Shown here one piece after another: positions 49,164-60,591 of a stretch of DNA of 64,000 nucleotides. Positions within the stretch are counted from its first letter, which is position 1; every line of letters starts with the position of its first letter. The position numbers and the translations under genes were made by a program. Under the pieces are notes generated by a model that did not search any database, was not told the DNA's origin, and worked only from the letters and a program-made list of their open reading frames with translations. This DNA comes from Mycolicibacterium gadium (GTDB lineage: Bacteria; Actinomycetota; Actinomycetes; Mycobacteriales; Mycobacteriaceae): positions 1 to 64,000 of the forward strand of contig NZ_AP022608.1 of NCBI RefSeq assembly GCF_010728925.1, given 5' to 3'.

Positions 49164-51815
49164 GTGACCGACAGCTCCCGCCCCGGCCTCGACGCCCTGC
49201 CCAAATCCTGGGATCCCGGCGCGGTCGAGAGCGATCTGTACGAGGGCTGGGTCGATGCCGGCTACTTCAAGGCCGACGCCGCCAGCGAGAAGCCGCCGTA
49301 CTCGATCGTTCTCCCGCCGCCGAATGTGACGGGCAGCCTGCACATGGGCCACGCGCTCGACCACACGTTGATGGACGCGCTGACTCGCCGCAAGCGCATG
49401 CAGGGCTACGAGGTGTTGTGGCTGCCCGGCATGGACCATGCGGGCATCGCGACCCAGAGCGTCGTCGAAAAGCAGCTCGCCATCGACGGGAAGACCAAAG
49501 AGGACTTCGGCCGCGAGCTGTTCATCGACAAGGTATGGGACTGGAAACACGACTCCGGTGGCACGATCGCCGGGCAGATGCGCCGCCTCGGCGACGGCGT
49601 CGACTGGAGTCGTGACCGGTTCACCATGGACGAGGGCCTGTCGCGCGCGGTGCGCACCATCTTCAAGCGGCTGTTCGACGCCGGGCTGATCTATCGCGCC
49701 GAACGGCTGGTGAACTGGTCGCCCGTGCTCGAGACCGCAGTGTCTGACCTCGAGGTCAAGTACGACGACGTCGAAGGCGAGCTGGTGTCGTTCCGCTACG
49801 GCTCGCTGAGTGACGACGAACCGCACATCGTGGTGGCCACCACCCGCGTCGAGACGATGCTGGGCGACACCGCGATCGCAGTGCACCCCGACGACGAACG
49901 CTATCGCGATCTGGTCGGCAAAACTCTGCCACATCCGTTCGTCGACCGCGAGATGATCGTCGTGGCCGATACCCACGTGGACCCCGAGTTCGGCACGGGC
50001 GCAGTAAAAGTCACCCCCGCGCACGATCCCAACGACTTCGAGATCGGTTTGCGCCACCAGTTGCCGATGCCGACGATCATGGATACCAAGGGCCGGATCG
50101 CCGACACCGGGACCGAATTCGACGGTCTGGACCGCTTCGATGCACGCGTCAAGGTCCGTGAGGCGCTCGCCGAACAGGGGCGCGTCGTCGCCGAGAAGCG
50201 GCCGTACCTGCACAGCGTCGGCCATTCCGAGCGAAGCGGCGAGCCCATCGAGCCGCGGCTTTCGCTGCAGTGGTGGGTCAAGGTCGAATCGCTGGCCGCT
50301 GCGGCCGGGGATGCCGTGCGTGAGCACCGCACCGTGATCCACCCGCCGAGTCTGGAGCCGCGCTGGTTCGCCTGGGTGGACAACATGCACGACTGGTGCA
50401 TCTCACGTCAGCTGTGGTGGGGCCACCGCATCCCGATCTGGCACGGCCCCGACGGCGATATGGTGTGCGTCGGCCCCGACGAGACCCCGCCGGCAGGCTG
50501 GGAGCAGGACCCCGACGTGCTCGACACCTGGTTCAGCTCGGCGCTGTGGCCGTTCTCCACCATGGGCTGGCCCGAGCACACCAAAGAACTCGAGAAGTTC
50601 TATCCCACAACGGTTCTGGTCACCGGTTACGACATCCTGTTCTTCTGGGTCGCCCGGATGATGATGTTCGGCACCTTCGTCGCCGACGATCCGGCGATCA
50701 CGAGCGGGGGGACGCGCGGGCCGCAGGTGCCGTTCGAGAATGTGTTCCTGCACGGGCTGATCCGCGACGAGTTCGGCCGCAAGATGAGCAAGTCGCGCGG
50801 CAACGGTATCGATCCGCTCGACTGGGTGGACAAGTTCGGCGCCGACGCGCTGCGCTTCACCCTCGCCCGCGGTGCGAGCCCGGGCGGCGACCTGTCCATC
50901 GGTGAGGATCACGCCCGCGCGTCGCGCAACTTCGCCACGAAGCTGTTCAACGCCACCCGATTCGCGCTGATGAACGGCGCCGCTCCCGCGCCGCTGCCCG
51001 ACGTCGGCCAGCTGACCGATGCCGACCGGTGGATCCTTGGACGGCTGGAAGAGGTTCGCGCCGAGGTGGATTCGTCGTTGGATGACTACGAGTTCAGCCG
51101 TGCGTGCGAGTCGCTCTACCACTTCGCCTGGGACGAATTCTGCGACTGGTACGTCGAACTGGCCAAGGTGCAGCTCGCCGATGGGATCACCCACACCACG
51201 GCAGTGCTGGCCGCGGTGCTCGACGCACTGCTCAAACTGCTGCACCCTGTCATGCCCTTCGTCACCGAAGTGCTGTGGAAGACGCTGACCGGTGGCGAGT
51301 CGCTGGTCATCGCCGACTGGCCGCAGCCGTCGGGCTTCGCGGTGGATCAGCTTGCGACACAGCGGATCACCGATATGCAGAAGTTGATCACCGAGATCCG
51401 CCGGTTCCGTAGCGACCAAGGCCTCAACGACCGCCAGCGGGTGCCCGCACGGCTCTCCGATGTGGCGAAGGCGGACCTGGAGACCCAACTGCCCGCCATC
51501 GCCGCGCTGGCCTGGCTGACCGAAGCCGAAGACGGCTTCAACCCGTCGGCCGCGGTCGAGGTGAGACTGTCGCAGGCGACGATCGTGGTGGAGCTGGACA
51601 CGTCGGGCACCGTCGACGTCGCCGCCGAGCGGCGCAGGCTCGAAAAGGATCTGGCTGCCGCGCAGAAGGAACTCGCCGGCACCGAGGGCAAGCTCCGCAA
51701 CGATGCGTTCCTGGCCAAGGCCCCAGCCGACGTCGTCGACAAGATCCGCAACCGCCAGCAGGTGGCCTCCGAAGAAGTCGACCGGATCACGGCGCGCCTG
51801 GCCAGCTTGGCATGA
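49164..51815 (+). CDS. valS: Valyl-tRNA synthetase
   Basis: An 883-residue class I aminoacyl-tRNA synthetase charging tRNA-Val. The HIGH motif is [17 protein letters not shown] is [12 protein letters not shown], the editing domain includes [20 protein letters not shown], and a C-terminal coiled coil ([20 protein letters not shown]) is typical of ValRS. GTG 49164. Overlaps folC by 4 nt, forming the conserved valS-folC-DUF4233-ndk operon. Confidence 0.96.
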   Translation: MTDSSRPGLDALPKSWDPGAVESDLYEGWVDAGYFKADAASEKPPYSIVLPPPNVTGSLHMGHALDHTLMDALTRRKRMQGYEVLWLPGMDHAGIATQSVVEKQLAIDGKTKEDFGRELFIDKVWDWKHDSGGTIAGQMRRLGDGVDWSRDRFTMDEGLSRAVRTIFKRLFDAGLIYRAERLVNWSPVLETAVSDLEVKYDDVEGELVSFRYGSLSDDEPHIVVATTRVETMLGDTAIAVHPDDERYRDLVGKTLPHPFVDREMIVVADTHVDPEFGTGAVKVTPAHDPNDFEIGLRHQLPMPTIMDTKGRIADTGTEFDGLDRFDARVKVREALAEQGRVVAEKRPYLHSVGHSERSGEPIEPRLSLQWWVKVESLAAAAGDAVREHRTVIHPPSLEPRWFAWVDNMHDWCISRQLWWGHRIPIWHGPDGDMVCVGPDETPPAGWEQDPDVLDTWFSSALWPFSTMGWPEHTKELEKFYPTTVLVTGYDILFFWVARMMMFGTFVADDPAITSGGTRGPQVPFENVFLHGLIRDEFGRKMSKSRGNGIDPLDWVDKFGADALRFTLARGASPGGDLSIGEDHARASRNFATKLFNATRFALMNGAAPAPLPDVGQLTDADRWILGRLEEVRAEVDSSLDDYEFSRACESLYHFAWDEFCDWYVELAKVQLADGITHTTAVLAAVLDALLKLLHPVMPFVTEVLWKTLTGGESLVIADWPQPSGFAVDQLATQRITDMQKLITEIRRFRSDQGLNDRQRVPARLSDVAKADLETQLPAIAALAWLTEAEDGFNPSAAVEVRLSQATIVVELDTSGTVDVAAERRRLEKDLAAAQKELAGTEGKLRNDAFLAKAPADVVDKIRNRQQVASEEVDRITARLASLA

Positions 51816-53236
51816 CCGCTCCCACCCCGGACGAGGTCGCGGCGCTGCTTCAGGTCGAGCATCTGCTCGATCAGCGTTGGCCGGAGACGAAGCTCGAACC
51901 GAGCACGGTCCGCATCGCCGCGCTGATGGAATTGCTCGGCTCGCCGCAGCGGAGCTACCCGACGATCCACATCGCGGGCACCAACGGCAAGACGTCGGTG
52001 GCGCGGATGGTCGATGCACTGCTGACCGCGTTCAGTCGCCGCACCGGCCGCACCACCAGCCCGCACCTGCAGTCGGCGGTCGAGCGCATCTCGATCGACG
52101 GAAAGCCGATCAGCCCGGCGAAGTACGTCGAGACCTACCGCGAGATCGAACCGTTCGTGCAGATGGTCGACCAGCAGTCCGAAGCGGCCGGAGGACCCGC
52201 GATGAGCAAGTTCGAAGTCGTCACCGGGATGGCCTTCGCCGCCTTCGCCGACGCACCCGTCGACGTGGCCGTCGTCGAGGTCGGTCTCGGCGGTCGTTGG
52301 GACGCCACCAACATCGTCGACGCACCCGTCGCGGTCATCACCCCGGTCGGCGTGGATCACACTGACTACTTGGGCGACACCATCGCCGAGATCGCGGGCG
52401 AGAAGGCGGGCATCATCACCAAACAGGCGGAGGACCCCGTGCCCATGGGCGCAGATCTGAGCACCGTCGCGGTGATCGCGCGTCAGGTCCCTGAGGCGAT
52501 GGAAGTGCTGCAGGCCCAGGCCGTGCAGGCCGATGCCGCGGTCGCGCGGGAAGATTCGGAATTCACGGTGCTCGGCAGGCAGATCGCCGTCGGAGGACAG
52601 CTGCTCGAACTGCAGGGCCTCGGCGGGGTGTACAGCGAGGTTTTCCTGCCGCTGCACGGTGAGCATCAGGCGCACAACGCGGCGGTGGCGCTCGCGGCCG
52701 TCGAGGCCTTCTTCGGCGCTGGCGCACAGCGCCAACTCGACCTCGACACGGTCCGCGCCGGTTTCGCGTCCGTCACCAGCCCCGGTCGGCTCGAACGACT
52801 ACGCAGTGCGCCAACGGTTTTCATCGACGCCGCACACAATCCGGCGGGCGCCGTCGCATTGACGCAGGCGCTACAGGACGAGTTCGACTTCCGGTTCCTG
52901 GTCGGCGTCGTGTCGGTGATGGCCGACAAAGACGTCGACGGGATCCTCACCGCGCTCGAACCCGTCCTCGACCAGATCGTGGTGACCCACAACGGTTCGC
53001 CGCGCGCGCTGGAGGTCGAGGCACTGGCGATCCGCGCCGAGGAGCGGTTCGGCCCGGAACGGGTGATCGCCGCACCGACGTTGCCCGACGCGATCGAGAC
53101 CGCCACGGCACTTGTCGAGGAGGCCGGAAACGAAGGTGAGGGCCTCGGTGGCTTCGGAGGGGTGGGCATGGTGATCACCGGTTCGGTCGTCACGGCAGGC
53201 GCCGCGCGGACGCTGTTCGGCAGGGACCCCGAATGA
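51812..53236 (+). CDS. folC: Folylpolyglutamate/dihydrofolate synthase
   Basis: A 474-residue Mur-ligase-type enzyme adding glutamate to folates (and to dihydropteroate in bifunctional forms). ATP loop [31 protein letters not shown] and [12 protein letters not shown] are the family signatures. The start at 51812 overlaps valS, and its end overlaps the next gene by ATGA. Confidence 0.95.
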   Translation: MTAPTPDEVAALLQVEHLLDQRWPETKLEPSTVRIAALMELLGSPQRSYPTIHIAGTNGKTSVARMVDALLTAFSRRTGRTTSPHLQSAVERISIDGKPISPAKYVETYREIEPFVQMVDQQSEAAGGPAMSKFEVVTGMAFAAFADAPVDVAVVEVGLGGRWDATNIVDAPVAVITPVGVDHTDYLGDTIAEIAGEKAGIITKQAEDPVPMGADLSTVAVIARQVPEAMEVLQAQAVQADAAVAREDSEFTVLGRQIAVGGQLLELQGLGGVYSEVFLPLHGEHQAHNAAVALAAVEAFFGAGAQRQLDLDTVRAGFASVTSPGRLERLRSAPTVFIDAAHNPAGAVALTQALQDEFDFRFLVGVVSVMADKDVDGILTALEPVLDQIVVTHNGSPRALEVEALAIRAEERFGPERVIAAPTLPDAIETATALVEEAGNEGEGLGGFGGVGMVITGSVVTAGAARTLFGRDPE

Positions 53237-53634
53237 CCGAGCAACCGCCGGGCCAGCCCGACCCCTGGAGAAGCTTTCGCGGCGTGATGGCGGGCACGCT
53301 GATACTGGAGGCGATCGTCGTACTTCTCGCGCTGCCCGTCGTGGCGCGTATCGGCGGCGGGCTGACGGCCGTCAGCGGCGGATATCTGGTCGGGCTCGCT
53401 GTGGTGCTGGTGCTGTTCGCCGGACTCCAGGGGCGGCCGTGGGCCATCTGGGCCAACCTGGCGTTGCAGCTGGTGCTGATCGCGGGAGTTTTCGTGCACG
53501 GCGCCATCGGCTTCATCGGCCTGGTGTTCCTCGGCGTGTGGCTGTTGATCGCGTACCTGCGCTTCGAGGTGTTGCGCAGGCAGAAGCGGGGACTGCTGCC
53601 CGGCCAGCAGGGACCCCCGGACCAGTCCAGCTAG
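53233..53634 (+). CDS. DUF4233 membrane protein (Rv2446c-like)
   Basis: A 133-residue protein with about four transmembrane helices ([65 protein letters not shown]) and a positively charged C-terminus. The position between folC and ndk is conserved in mycobacteria. Function unknown. Confidence 0.88.
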   Translation: MTEQPPGQPDPWRSFRGVMAGTLILEAIVVLLALPVVARIGGGLTAVSGGYLVGLAVVLVLFAGLQGRPWAIWANLALQLVLIAGVFVHGAIGFIGLVFLGVWLLIAYLRFEVLRRQKRGLLPGQQGPPDQSS

Positions 53635-53644
53635 GCTGGCCCGC

Positions 53645-54055
53645 GTGACTGAGCGCACCCTCGTATTGATCAAGCCCGACGGCGTCAAGCGACAGCTGAT
53701 CGGCGAGATTCTCAGCCGAATCGAACGCAAAGGCCTGACGGTCGCCGCCCTGCAACTGCAGCTCGTCAGCGATGAGTTGGCCCGCAAGCACTACGCCGAA
53801 CACGACGGAAAGCCCTTCTTCGGGTCGCTGCTGGAGTTCATCACCTCCGGGCCCGTCGTCGCCGCCATCGTTGAAGGTCCGCGCGCCATCGCGGCATTTC
53901 GTCAGATCGCCGGTGGAACCGACCCCGTCGAGAAGGCCGTACCGGGCACGATCCGCGGAGATTTCGCGCTGATCACCCAGGACAACCTGGTGCACGGCTC
54001 CGATTCGCCAGAGTCCGCCGCCCGCGAAATCGAGCTCTGGTTCCCCGACGCGTAA
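53645..54055 (+). CDS. ndk: Nucleoside diphosphate kinase
   Basis: A 136-residue kinase balancing NTP pools. [18 protein letters not shown] opens the protein and [13 protein letters not shown] contains the phosphorylated histidine. GTG 53645, 10 nt after the DUF4233 gene. Full length for the family. Confidence 0.96.
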   Translation: MTERTLVLIKPDGVKRQLIGEILSRIERKGLTVAALQLQLVSDELARKHYAEHDGKPFFGSLLEFITSGPVVAAIVEGPRAIAAFRQIAGGTDPVEKAVPGTIRGDFALITQDNLVHGSDSPESAAREIELWFPDA

Positions 54056-54366
54056 CCCCCGCAAATGACCAGCTTGGCCAGCCTGGTCGGGTGTGGTGGC
54101 GTGATGTGGGATACTGGGGACGGGTAACCGGCCGTTTAACCAGTGGGCGAATACCCGAATGAAGACTTTGACGTGCGCGACCATCGCCACGCGCGGTGCG
54201 GCGCAGACCGTCCAGCCATCATTCAGACCGGCACTGACGGTCCCCAACCAGGGGATTGATCGGAGCGAGACCATAACAAGCCCGGGCGAAGTGAACCCGG
54301 GTCAATAGCGGAAGCCCTCGCGTGGCCGCGTCAAGCACGACGCGCCCGGGGGCTAAAGGAGAATAC
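54056..54366. promoter_or_regulatory. Long 5' leader of rne
   Basis: A 311-nt non-coding stretch. Potential hairpins include TCCCC-aacca-GGGGA (54241-54254) and CCCGGG / CCCGGG (54281-54286 with 54296-54301). AAAGGAG (54355-54361) is the rne ribosome site. Long rne leaders are known to mediate autoregulation in other bacteria; whether this one does is inference. Confidence 0.6.
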
Positions 54367-57132
54367 GTGGCCGACGATGCCCATACCGAAGCCCTATCAG
54401 AAGAATCGCAGCCCGCGGAGGATGTTCAGCCCCAGACGCTGACCGTCGAGTCGCCCGCTGAAGCCGATCCCGGCGCCGGCGCGGACGCTGTCGCCGACGT
54501 CGCCCCTGAGGACGTCGACGCGCAGGAGATCGGGGACGGCGAGTCCGAGGACACCGCCGCCGAGCCGCCACCTGACCCCAGCGGCGACGACGAGGCGATA
54601 GCGGAGACGGCCCAGCAGCACGTGCCTGAGCACGCCCACTACCAGCCGCTGTTCATGGCGCCCCAGCCGATTCGGGTCGAATACGACTCCGAGGACGACG
54701 ACGATGACGACGACGAAGACAACGACGACTCCGGCTCGGACTCCGACGACGAGCAGTCTGATCGGCCGTCGGGTCGGCGCCGACGCCGCGGCCGTCGTGG
54801 CCGTGGACGCGGCCGCGGCGAACAGAACGGTGACGATTCCGACGAGGGTGAGTCCGACGGTCGCAGCCAGGACTCCGGCGACGATTCAGACGACTCCGAC
54901 GATTCCGATGATTCCGACGACGACAGCGGCGATGACGACAGCGCGGGCGGCGAAGGCGGAACACGTCGCCGTCGCCGGCGCCGGCGCCGCAAGTCCGGCT
55001 CCGGGGACGACAGCGACGGCGGATCCTCGGACGACCCGCCGAACACCGTGGTCCACGAGCGCGAGCCGCGTAAGTCCGGCCGCGGCGACAAGTCAGGCAA
55101 GTCCGGCGACGGCGAGATTCAGGGCATAAACGGATCGACCCGGCTGGAAGCCAAGCGGCAGCGCCGTCGCGACGGACGCGACGCCGGCCGCCGCCGGCCG
55201 CCGATCCTGAGCGAGGCGGAGTTCCTCGCCCGGCGCGAAGCCGTCGAGCGGATGATGGTCGTGCGCGACAAGGTCCGCACCGAACCACCACACGAGGGTG
55301 CGCGCTACACGCAGATCGCGGTACTCGAAGACGGCGTCGTCGTCGAACATTTCGTGACGTCGGCGGCGTCGGCATCGCTGGTCGGCAACATCTATCTGGG
55401 CATCGTGCAGAACGTGTTGCCGTCGATGGAGGCCGCGTTCGTCGACATCGGCCGCGGTCGCAACGGCGTGCTCTACGCAGGCGAAGTGAACTGGGAGGCA
55501 GCGGGTCTCGGCGGCGCAGCCCGCAAGATCGAGCAGGCTCTCAAGCCCGGCGACTATGTCGTCGTGCAGGTCAGTAAGGACCCGGTCGGGCACAAGGGCG
55601 CCCGGTTGACCACGCAGGTTTCGCTGGCCGGCCGGTACCTCGTCTACGTGCCAGGCGCATCGTCCACCGGGATCAGCCGCAAGTTGCCAGACACCGAACG
55701 GCAGCGGCTCAAGGAGATCCTGCGCGAGGTCGTGCCGTCCGATGCGGGCGTGATCATCCGCACCGCGTCGGAAGGGGTCAAAGAAGAGGACATCCGCACC
55801 GACGTCAACCGGTTGCAGGAACGCTGGACGCAGATCGAGGAACGAGCCGCCGAAACCAAGAAGAAGGCGGCAGGCGCCGCGGTCGCGCTCTACGAAGAGC
55901 CCGACGTGCTCGTGAAGGTCATCCGCGACCTGTTCAACGAGGACTTCAGCGGTCTCATCGTCTCCGGCGACGAGGCCTGGAACACCATCAACGAATACGT
56001 GAATTCGGTAGCGCCCGAGCTCGTTCCGCGGATGAACAAGTACGAGACCGCCGGCCCCGACGGCCCTGACGTGTTCGCCGTGCACCGCATCGACGAGCAG
56101 CTGGCCAAGGCGATGGACCGCAAGGTGTGGCTGCCGTCCGGTGGAACATTGGTCATCGACCGCACCGAGGCCATGACGGTGGTCGACGTGAACACCGGAA
56201 AGTTCACCGGCTCGGGTGGAAACCTGGAGCAGACCGTCACCCGCAACAACCTCGAGGCCGCCGAGGAGATCGTCCGCCAGCTGAGGCTGCGCGATATCGG
56301 CGGCATCGTGGTCATCGACTTCATCGACATGGTTCTGGAGTCCAACCGCGACCTGGTGCTGCGGCGGCTGACCGAAGCACTGGCGCGTGACCGCACCCGG
56401 CATCAGGTTTCGGAGGTGACGTCGCTCGGTTTGGTGCAGCTGACGCGAAAGAAGTTGGGCACCGGGCTGATCGAGGCCTTCTCGACGACCTGCACGGAAT
56501 GTGCCGGCAGGGGAATCCTGCTGCACGGCGACCCCGTCGACTCCACCTCCAACGGCGGTCGCAAGGCCGAGACGTCCGGGCGTCGGGGCAAGCGAGGCAA
56601 GCGCGGCGCCAAGACCGAGGACGTCCCCGTCGCCAAGGTGCCCTCGCATCCCGCCGGCGAGCATCCGATGTTCAAGGCGATGGCCGCGGCCAATGGTCGG
56701 CACGAGGACGACGAAGACGAGACGGAATCGGAGACCTCTCCCGAGGAAGTCGCCGAAGTCGATTCGGAGACCATTCGTGAAGCCGTCGCCGAGACCGCCG
56801 AAGAGGACTTCGACGACACGGACGACGACACCGACGAAGATTCGGATGACGAGTCCGATGAGGACGACATCGACCTGGATGACGACGAGGACGACGAGGA
56901 CGATGACGATATCGAGGTCATCGGCGCTGACTCCGACGACGACTCCGATGACGACGAGGACGACGACGAGGACTCCGACGACGACGAGGACTTCGAGGAT
57001 GACGAGGACTCCGATGACGAGGACGACGAGGACTTCGAGGAGCCCGAACCGGCTCAGGTCGTCGTTCCGGCCGGTCGGCACCGCCGCCGCGCGGCCGCCA
57101 GGCCTGCGGGACCACCCATCAACGAGGACTGA
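54367..57132 (+). CDS. rne: Ribonuclease E/G
   Basis: A 921-residue endoribonuclease for rRNA maturation and mRNA decay. GTG 54367 is chosen over the upstream GTG 54322 because AAAGGAG lies 5 nt before it. The catalytic core is central (about residues 285-740): S1-like segment AFVDIGRGRNGVLYAGEVN, catalytic DRTEAMTVVDVNTGKFTG and IVVIDFIDMVLESNRD, and the Zn-link TTCTECAGRG. On either side are long disordered tails: an N-terminal Asp/Ser-rich tract with Arg-rich islands (RRRRGRRGRGRGRG) and a C-terminal tract dominated by Asp and Glu. Confidence 0.95.
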   Translation: MADDAHTEALSEESQPAEDVQPQTLTVESPAEADPGAGADAVADVAPEDVDAQEIGDGESEDTAAEPPPDPSGDDEAIAETAQQHVPEHAHYQPLFMAPQPIRVEYDSEDDDDDDDEDNDDSGSDSDDEQSDRPSGRRRRRGRRGRGRGRGEQNGDDSDEGESDGRSQDSGDDSDDSDDSDDSDDDSGDDDSAGGEGGTRRRRRRRRRKSGSGDDSDGGSSDDPPNTVVHEREPRKSGRGDKSGKSGDGEIQGINGSTRLEAKRQRRRDGRDAGRRRPPILSEAEFLARREAVERMMVVRDKVRTEPPHEGARYTQIAVLEDGVVVEHFVTSAASASLVGNIYLGIVQNVLPSMEAAFVDIGRGRNGVLYAGEVNWEAAGLGGAARKIEQALKPGDYVVVQVSKDPVGHKGARLTTQVSLAGRYLVYVPGASSTGISRKLPDTERQRLKEILREVVPSDAGVIIRTASEGVKEEDIRTDVNRLQERWTQIEERAAETKKKAAGAAVALYEEPDVLVKVIRDLFNEDFSGLIVSGDEAWNTINEYVNSVAPELVPRMNKYETAGPDGPDVFAVHRIDEQLAKAMDRKVWLPSGGTLVIDRTEAMTVVDVNTGKFTGSGGNLEQTVTRNNLEAAEEIVRQLRLRDIGGIVVIDFIDMVLESNRDLVLRRLTEALARDRTRHQVSEVTSLGLVQLTRKKLGTGLIEAFSTTCTECAGRGILLHGDPVDSTSNGGRKAETSGRRGKRGKRGAKTEDVPVAKVPSHPAGEHPMFKAMAAANGRHEDDEDETESETSPEEVAEVDSETIREAVAETAEEDFDDTDDDTDEDSDDESDEDDIDLDDDEDDEDDDDIEVIGADSDDDSDDDEDDDEDSDDDEDFEDDEDSDDEDDEDFEEPEPAQVVVPAGRHRRRAAARPAGPPINED

Positions 57133-57171
57133 CCGCACGCGCTGACCTGGGGTGGCGTGACCTGCGGTGAT

Positions 57172-57201
57172 TTGACCCTCGCCGCGCGACTCAAGTAATC
57201 T
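57172..57201 (+). promoter_or_regulatory. Sigma-70-type promoter for rplU-rpmA
   Basis: TTGACC (57172-57177), an 18-nt spacer and TAATCT (57196-57201). Transcription would start near 57208, giving a leader of about 100 nt before the rplU ATG. Confidence 0.75.
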
Positions 57202-57309
57202 TGAGCAGTTGTCGCCAGGCCTACGGCCGGCGGCCATGAAAGACCCAGCAACCCAGACATGCGCAGCCACCAGTAGCGCGCGCCCGGAGACGAGAAGAAG
57301 AAGGACCTG

Positions 57310-57633
57310 ATGGCAGGCGATAAGGCCACGTACGCGATCGTCAAGACCGGCGGCAAGCAGTACAAGGTCGCGGTTGGCGACGTGGTGAAGGTCGAGAAGA
57401 TCGAGGCCGAGGCCGGCGCGAGCGTGTCGCTGCCCGTGGCCCTGGTGGTCGACGGGGCGAAGGTGACCACCGACGTGAAGGCGCTGGAGAAGGTCGCCGT
57501 CACCGGTGAGGTGCTCGAGCACACCAAGGGTCCCAAGATCCGCATCCACAAGTTCAAGAACAAGACCGGCTATCACAAGCGGCAGGGTCACCGTCAGCAG
57601 CTGACGGTCCTCAAGGTCACCGGAATCAAGTAG
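57310..57633 (+). CDS. rplU: Ribosomal protein L21 (bL21)
   Basis: A 107-residue 50S protein. [19 protein letters not shown] at the start and [18 protein letters not shown] near the end are diagnostic. ATG 57310 is preceded by GAAGAAGAAGGACCTG. Followed after 13 nt by rpmA. Confidence 0.97.
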   Translation: MAGDKATYAIVKTGGKQYKVAVGDVVKVEKIEAEAGASVSLPVALVVDGAKVTTDVKALEKVAVTGEVLEHTKGPKIRIHKFKNKTGYHKRQGHRQQLTVLKVTGIK

Positions 57634-57646
57634 TAGGAGGCGACAC

Positions 57647-57913
57647 ATGGCACACAAGAAGGGCGCTTCCAGCTCACGTAACGGTCGCGACTCAGCCGCC
57701 CAGCGGCTCGGCGTCAAGCGCTTCGGCGGCCAGATCGTCAAGGCCGGCGAGATCTTGGTGCGGCAGCGGGGTACGCATTTCCATCCCGGCACCAACGTCG
57801 GGCGCGGCGGCGACGACACGTTGTTCGCCACGGCTCCCGGTGCCGTCACGTTCGGCACCAAGCGTGGCCGCAAGACGGTCAGCGTCGTGCGACCGGTCGC
57901 TTCGGAGGCCTAA
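57647..57913 (+). CDS. rpmA: Ribosomal protein L27 (bL27)
   Basis: An 88-residue 50S protein whose N-terminus reaches the peptidyl-transferase centre. [20 protein letters not shown] and [20 protein letters not shown] are diagnostic. TAGGAGG upstream. A long hairpin follows before obg. Confidence 0.97.
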   Translation: MAHKKGASSSRNGRDSAAQRLGVKRFGGQIVKAGEILVRQRGTHFHPGTNVGRGGDDTLFATAPGAVTFGTKRGRKTVSVVRPVASEA

Positions 57914-57927
57914 CTTCCTGCCGCGAA

Positions 57928-57975
57928 TGTGAAGCTACTGCGAATTCTCGGCTGAATTCTCGCAGTAGCTTCACA
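57928..57975. terminator. Long hairpin between rpmA and obg
   Basis: A 16-bp perfect stem TGTGAAGCTACTGCGA / TCGCAGTAGCTTCACA (57928-57943 and 57960-57975), with GAATTC repeated inside (57942-57947 and 57954-57959). There is no T run after it, so it may be an attenuator, a processing site or a U-less terminator. Confidence 0.65.
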
Positions 57976-57996
57976 CTCGTATGGAAAGGAAGTCCG

Positions 57997-59442
57997 ATGC
58001 CCCGGTTCGTCGATCGCGTTGTGATTCACGCGAAGGCGGGCAACGGCGGTAACGGCTGCGCGTCGGTTCATCGTGAGAAGTTCAAACCACTCGGCGGACC
58101 CGACGGCGGAAACGGCGGACGCGGCGGCAGCGTCGTGCTGGTCGTCGACCCGCAGGTGCACACCCTGCTCGACTTCCACTTTCACCCCCACGTCGATGCG
58201 CCGTCCGGCAAGCAGGGCATGGGCGGCAACCGCGACGGGGCCGCGGGCGCCGACCTCGAGGTCAAGGTGCCCGACGGCACCGTCGTGCTCGACGAGAAGG
58301 GCCGACTGCTCGCCGACCTGGTCGGCGCGGGCACCCGCTTCGACGCCGCGGCAGGCGGGCGCGGCGGGCTCGGCAACGCCGCATTGGCGTCTCGCGCGCG
58401 AAAAGCGCCGGGATTCGCGCTGCTCGGGGAGAAGGGGCAGGTCCGCGACCTCACCCTGGAATTGAAGACGGTTGCGGACGTAGGGCTGGTCGGATTCCCG
58501 TCTGCCGGCAAGTCGTCGCTCGTCTCGGCGATCTCGGCGGCCAAGCCCAAGATCGCCGACTACCCGTTCACCACGCTGACGCCGAATCTGGGCGTGGTGT
58601 CGGCGGGGGAGAACACCTTCACCGTCGCCGACGTTCCCGGCCTGATTCCTGGGGCATCGGAGGGGCGTGGTCTGGGACTGGAGTTCCTGCGCCATATCGA
58701 GCGGTGCGCGGTCTTGGTGCACGTCGTCGACTGCGCGACGCTGGAACCCGGCCGTGATCCGGTATCCGACATCGAGGCACTGGAAGCCGAGCTAGCGGCG
58801 TACACCCCGACGCTGCAGGGTGATACGACCCTAGGTGACCTGGCGTCCCGGCCGCGCGCGGTGGTGCTGAACAAGATCGACGTGCCGGAAGCGCGCGAGC
58901 TCGCCGACTTCGTCCGCGAGGAAGTCATCGGCAGGTTCGGCTGGCCGGTATTCGAGGTGTCCACGGTGTCGCGAGAAGGATTGCGGCCGTTGACGTTTGC
59001 GCTGTGGGACATGGTGTCCGAATATCGCAAGGCGCAGCCTGCCGCCGTGCCCCGCAGGCCGGTGATCCGGCCGATCCCGGTGAACGAGAGCGGCTTCACT
59101 GTGGAGTCCGACGGTGAGGGTGGTTTCGTCGTACGCGGTGCGCGGCCCGAACGGTGGATCGCCCAAACGGATTTCACCAATGACGAGGCCGTCGGCTACC
59201 TCGGCGACCGGCTGGCACGGCTCGGCGTGGAGGACGAACTGTTGCGCTTGGGCGCCAAGCCAGGCTGCGCGGTCACCATCGGCGACATGACGTTCGATTG
59301 GGAACCGCAGACGCCCGCGGGTGTCGACCTGCCGTTGTCCGGTCGCGGAACCGACGTGCGGTTGGAGCAGACGGATCGGCCGCGGGCCCCCGAGCGAAAG
59401 GCCGCCCGGCGCGAGCGACGCAAACCCGGCGGTGATTCGTGA
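57997..59442 (+). CDS. obg: GTPase Obg/CgtA
   Basis: A 481-residue ribosome-associated GTPase. Glycine-rich Obg fold ([36 protein letters not shown]), G1 [18 protein letters not shown]3 [12 protein letters not shown]4 VVLNKIDV, and a C-terminal OCT domain followed by a basic tail ([17 protein letters not shown]). ATG 57997. Overlaps proB by 4 nt. Confidence 0.95.
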   Translation: MPRFVDRVVIHAKAGNGGNGCASVHREKFKPLGGPDGGNGGRGGSVVLVVDPQVHTLLDFHFHPHVDAPSGKQGMGGNRDGAAGADLEVKVPDGTVVLDEKGRLLADLVGAGTRFDAAAGGRGGLGNAALASRARKAPGFALLGEKGQVRDLTLELKTVADVGLVGFPSAGKSSLVSAISAAKPKIADYPFTTLTPNLGVVSAGENTFTVADVPGLIPGASEGRGLGLEFLRHIERCAVLVHVVDCATLEPGRDPVSDIEALEAELAAYTPTLQGDTTLGDLASRPRAVVLNKIDVPEARELADFVREEVIGRFGWPVFEVSTVSREGLRPLTFALWDMVSEYRKAQPAAVPRRPVIRPIPVNESGFTVESDGEGGFVVRGARPERWIAQTDFTNDEAVGYLGDRLARLGVEDELLRLGAKPGCAVTIGDMTFDWEPQTPAGVDLPLSGRGTDVRLEQTDRPRAPERKAARRERRKPGGDS

Positions 59443-60536
59443 CCCACCGGGAGAGCATCCGGACCGCACGACGCGTCGTCGTCAAGATCGGCACCACCGC
59501 GCTGACCACGCCATCCGGGGTCTTCGACGTCGCCCGCCTGGCGACGCTGGCCGACGCGATCGAGGCCCGCATGAAGGCCGGTTCGGACGTGGTGATCGTG
59601 TCGTCGGGTGCGATCGCCGCCGGTATCGAGCCGCTCAAGCTGTCCAGACGGCCCGCCGATCTGGCCACCAAACAGGCGGCCGCCAGCGTCGGACAGGTGG
59701 CATTGGTCAACGCGTGGAATGCGGCGTTCGCCCGTTACAACCGCACCGTCGGACAGGTGCTGTTGACCGCGCATGACATCTCGATGCGGGTGCAGCACAC
59801 CAACGCTCAGCGCACGCTGGACCGTCTGCGCGCGCTGCATGCCGTCGCGATCGTCAACGAGAACGACACCGTTGCCACCAACGAGATCCGGTTCGGAGAC
59901 AACGACCGGCTCTCCGCGCTGGTCGCGCACCTCGTCGGGGCCGACGCGTTGGTGTTGCTGTCCGATATCGACGGCCTCTACGACTCCGACCCGCGAAAGG
60001 GTAACGCGCGCTTCATCTCCGAGGTGGCCGGCCCTGACGACCTCGAAGGGGTGGTCGCGGGACGCGGTAGCCATCTGGGTACCGGCGGGATGGCGTCAAA
60101 GCTGTCGTCGGCGCTGCTCGCTGCCGATGCCGGAGTTCCGGTGTTGTTGGCCGCGGCGAGCGATGCCGCCACCGCGCTGGTCGACGCATCGGTCGGCACT
60201 GTGTTCGCTCCGCGACCCGAACGCATGTCGGCGCGCAGGTTCTGGGTCCGCTACGCCGCAGAGGCTTCCGGGGCGCTCACGCTCGACGATGGCGCGGTGC
60301 GAGCCGTCGTCACGCAGCGACGGTCGCTGCTGCCTGCGGGCATCACCGCGGTGTCGGGCCGCTTCTTCGGCGGCGACGTCGTCGAGTTGCGGTCACACGA
60401 CGCGACGATGGTGGCGCGCGGCGTGGTGGCCTATGACCACGGCGAGTTGGCCACGATGCTGGGCCGGTCGACGTCGGATCTGCCCGCGGAGATGCGCCGT
60501 CCCGCGGTCCACGCCGACGACCTGGTCGCCGTCTAG
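59439..60536 (+). CDS. proB: Glutamate 5-kinase
   Basis: A 365-residue kinase for the first step of proline synthesis. [18 protein letters not shown] and [15 protein letters not shown] belong to the amino-acid kinase fold; [18 protein letters not shown] is the family signature; the last 100 residues ([20 protein letters not shown] onward) form a PUA domain. GTG 59439 overlaps the obg stop. Its end converges on the gene at 60591. Confidence 0.95.
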   Translation: MTHRESIRTARRVVVKIGTTALTTPSGVFDVARLATLADAIEARMKAGSDVVIVSSGAIAAGIEPLKLSRRPADLATKQAAASVGQVALVNAWNAAFARYNRTVGQVLLTAHDISMRVQHTNAQRTLDRLRALHAVAIVNENDTVATNEIRFGDNDRLSALVAHLVGADALVLLSDIDGLYDSDPRKGNARFISEVAGPDDLEGVVAGRGSHLGTGGMASKLSSALLAADAGVPVLLAAASDAATALVDASVGTVFAPRPERMSARRFWVRYAAEASGALTLDDGAVRAVVTQRRSLLPAGITAVSGRFFGGDVVELRSHDATMVARGVVAYDHGELATMLGRSTSDLPAEMRRPAVHADDLVAV

Positions 60537-60538
60537 CT

Positions 60539-60591
60539 GCGATTTGTGCACGATCAGGAGCGGTGAGCGCTCCAATTCGTGCACAAATCGC
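60539..60591. terminator. Bidirectional hairpin terminator between convergent genes
   Basis: A 15-bp perfect stem GCGATTTGTGCACGA / TCGTGCACAAATCGC (60539-60553 and 60577-60591) with a second inner stem GGAGCG / CGCTCC (60557-60562 and 60568-60573). It sits between the proB stop and the stop of the leftward gene, suited to ending both transcripts, though without T tracts. Confidence 0.72.

Noticed and set aside
49149..52019. Long antisense frames (413 and 538 codons) opposite valS and folC
   Set aside because: Composition-driven shadows; valS carries its HIGH and KMSKS motifs in frame on the plus strand.
55093..57873. Long open frame of 926 codons on the minus strand opposite rne, rplU and rpmA
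   Set aside because: It is a shadow of GC-rich coding DNA: the plus strand encodes unmistakable RNase E, L21 and L27, and the antisense translation has no family features.
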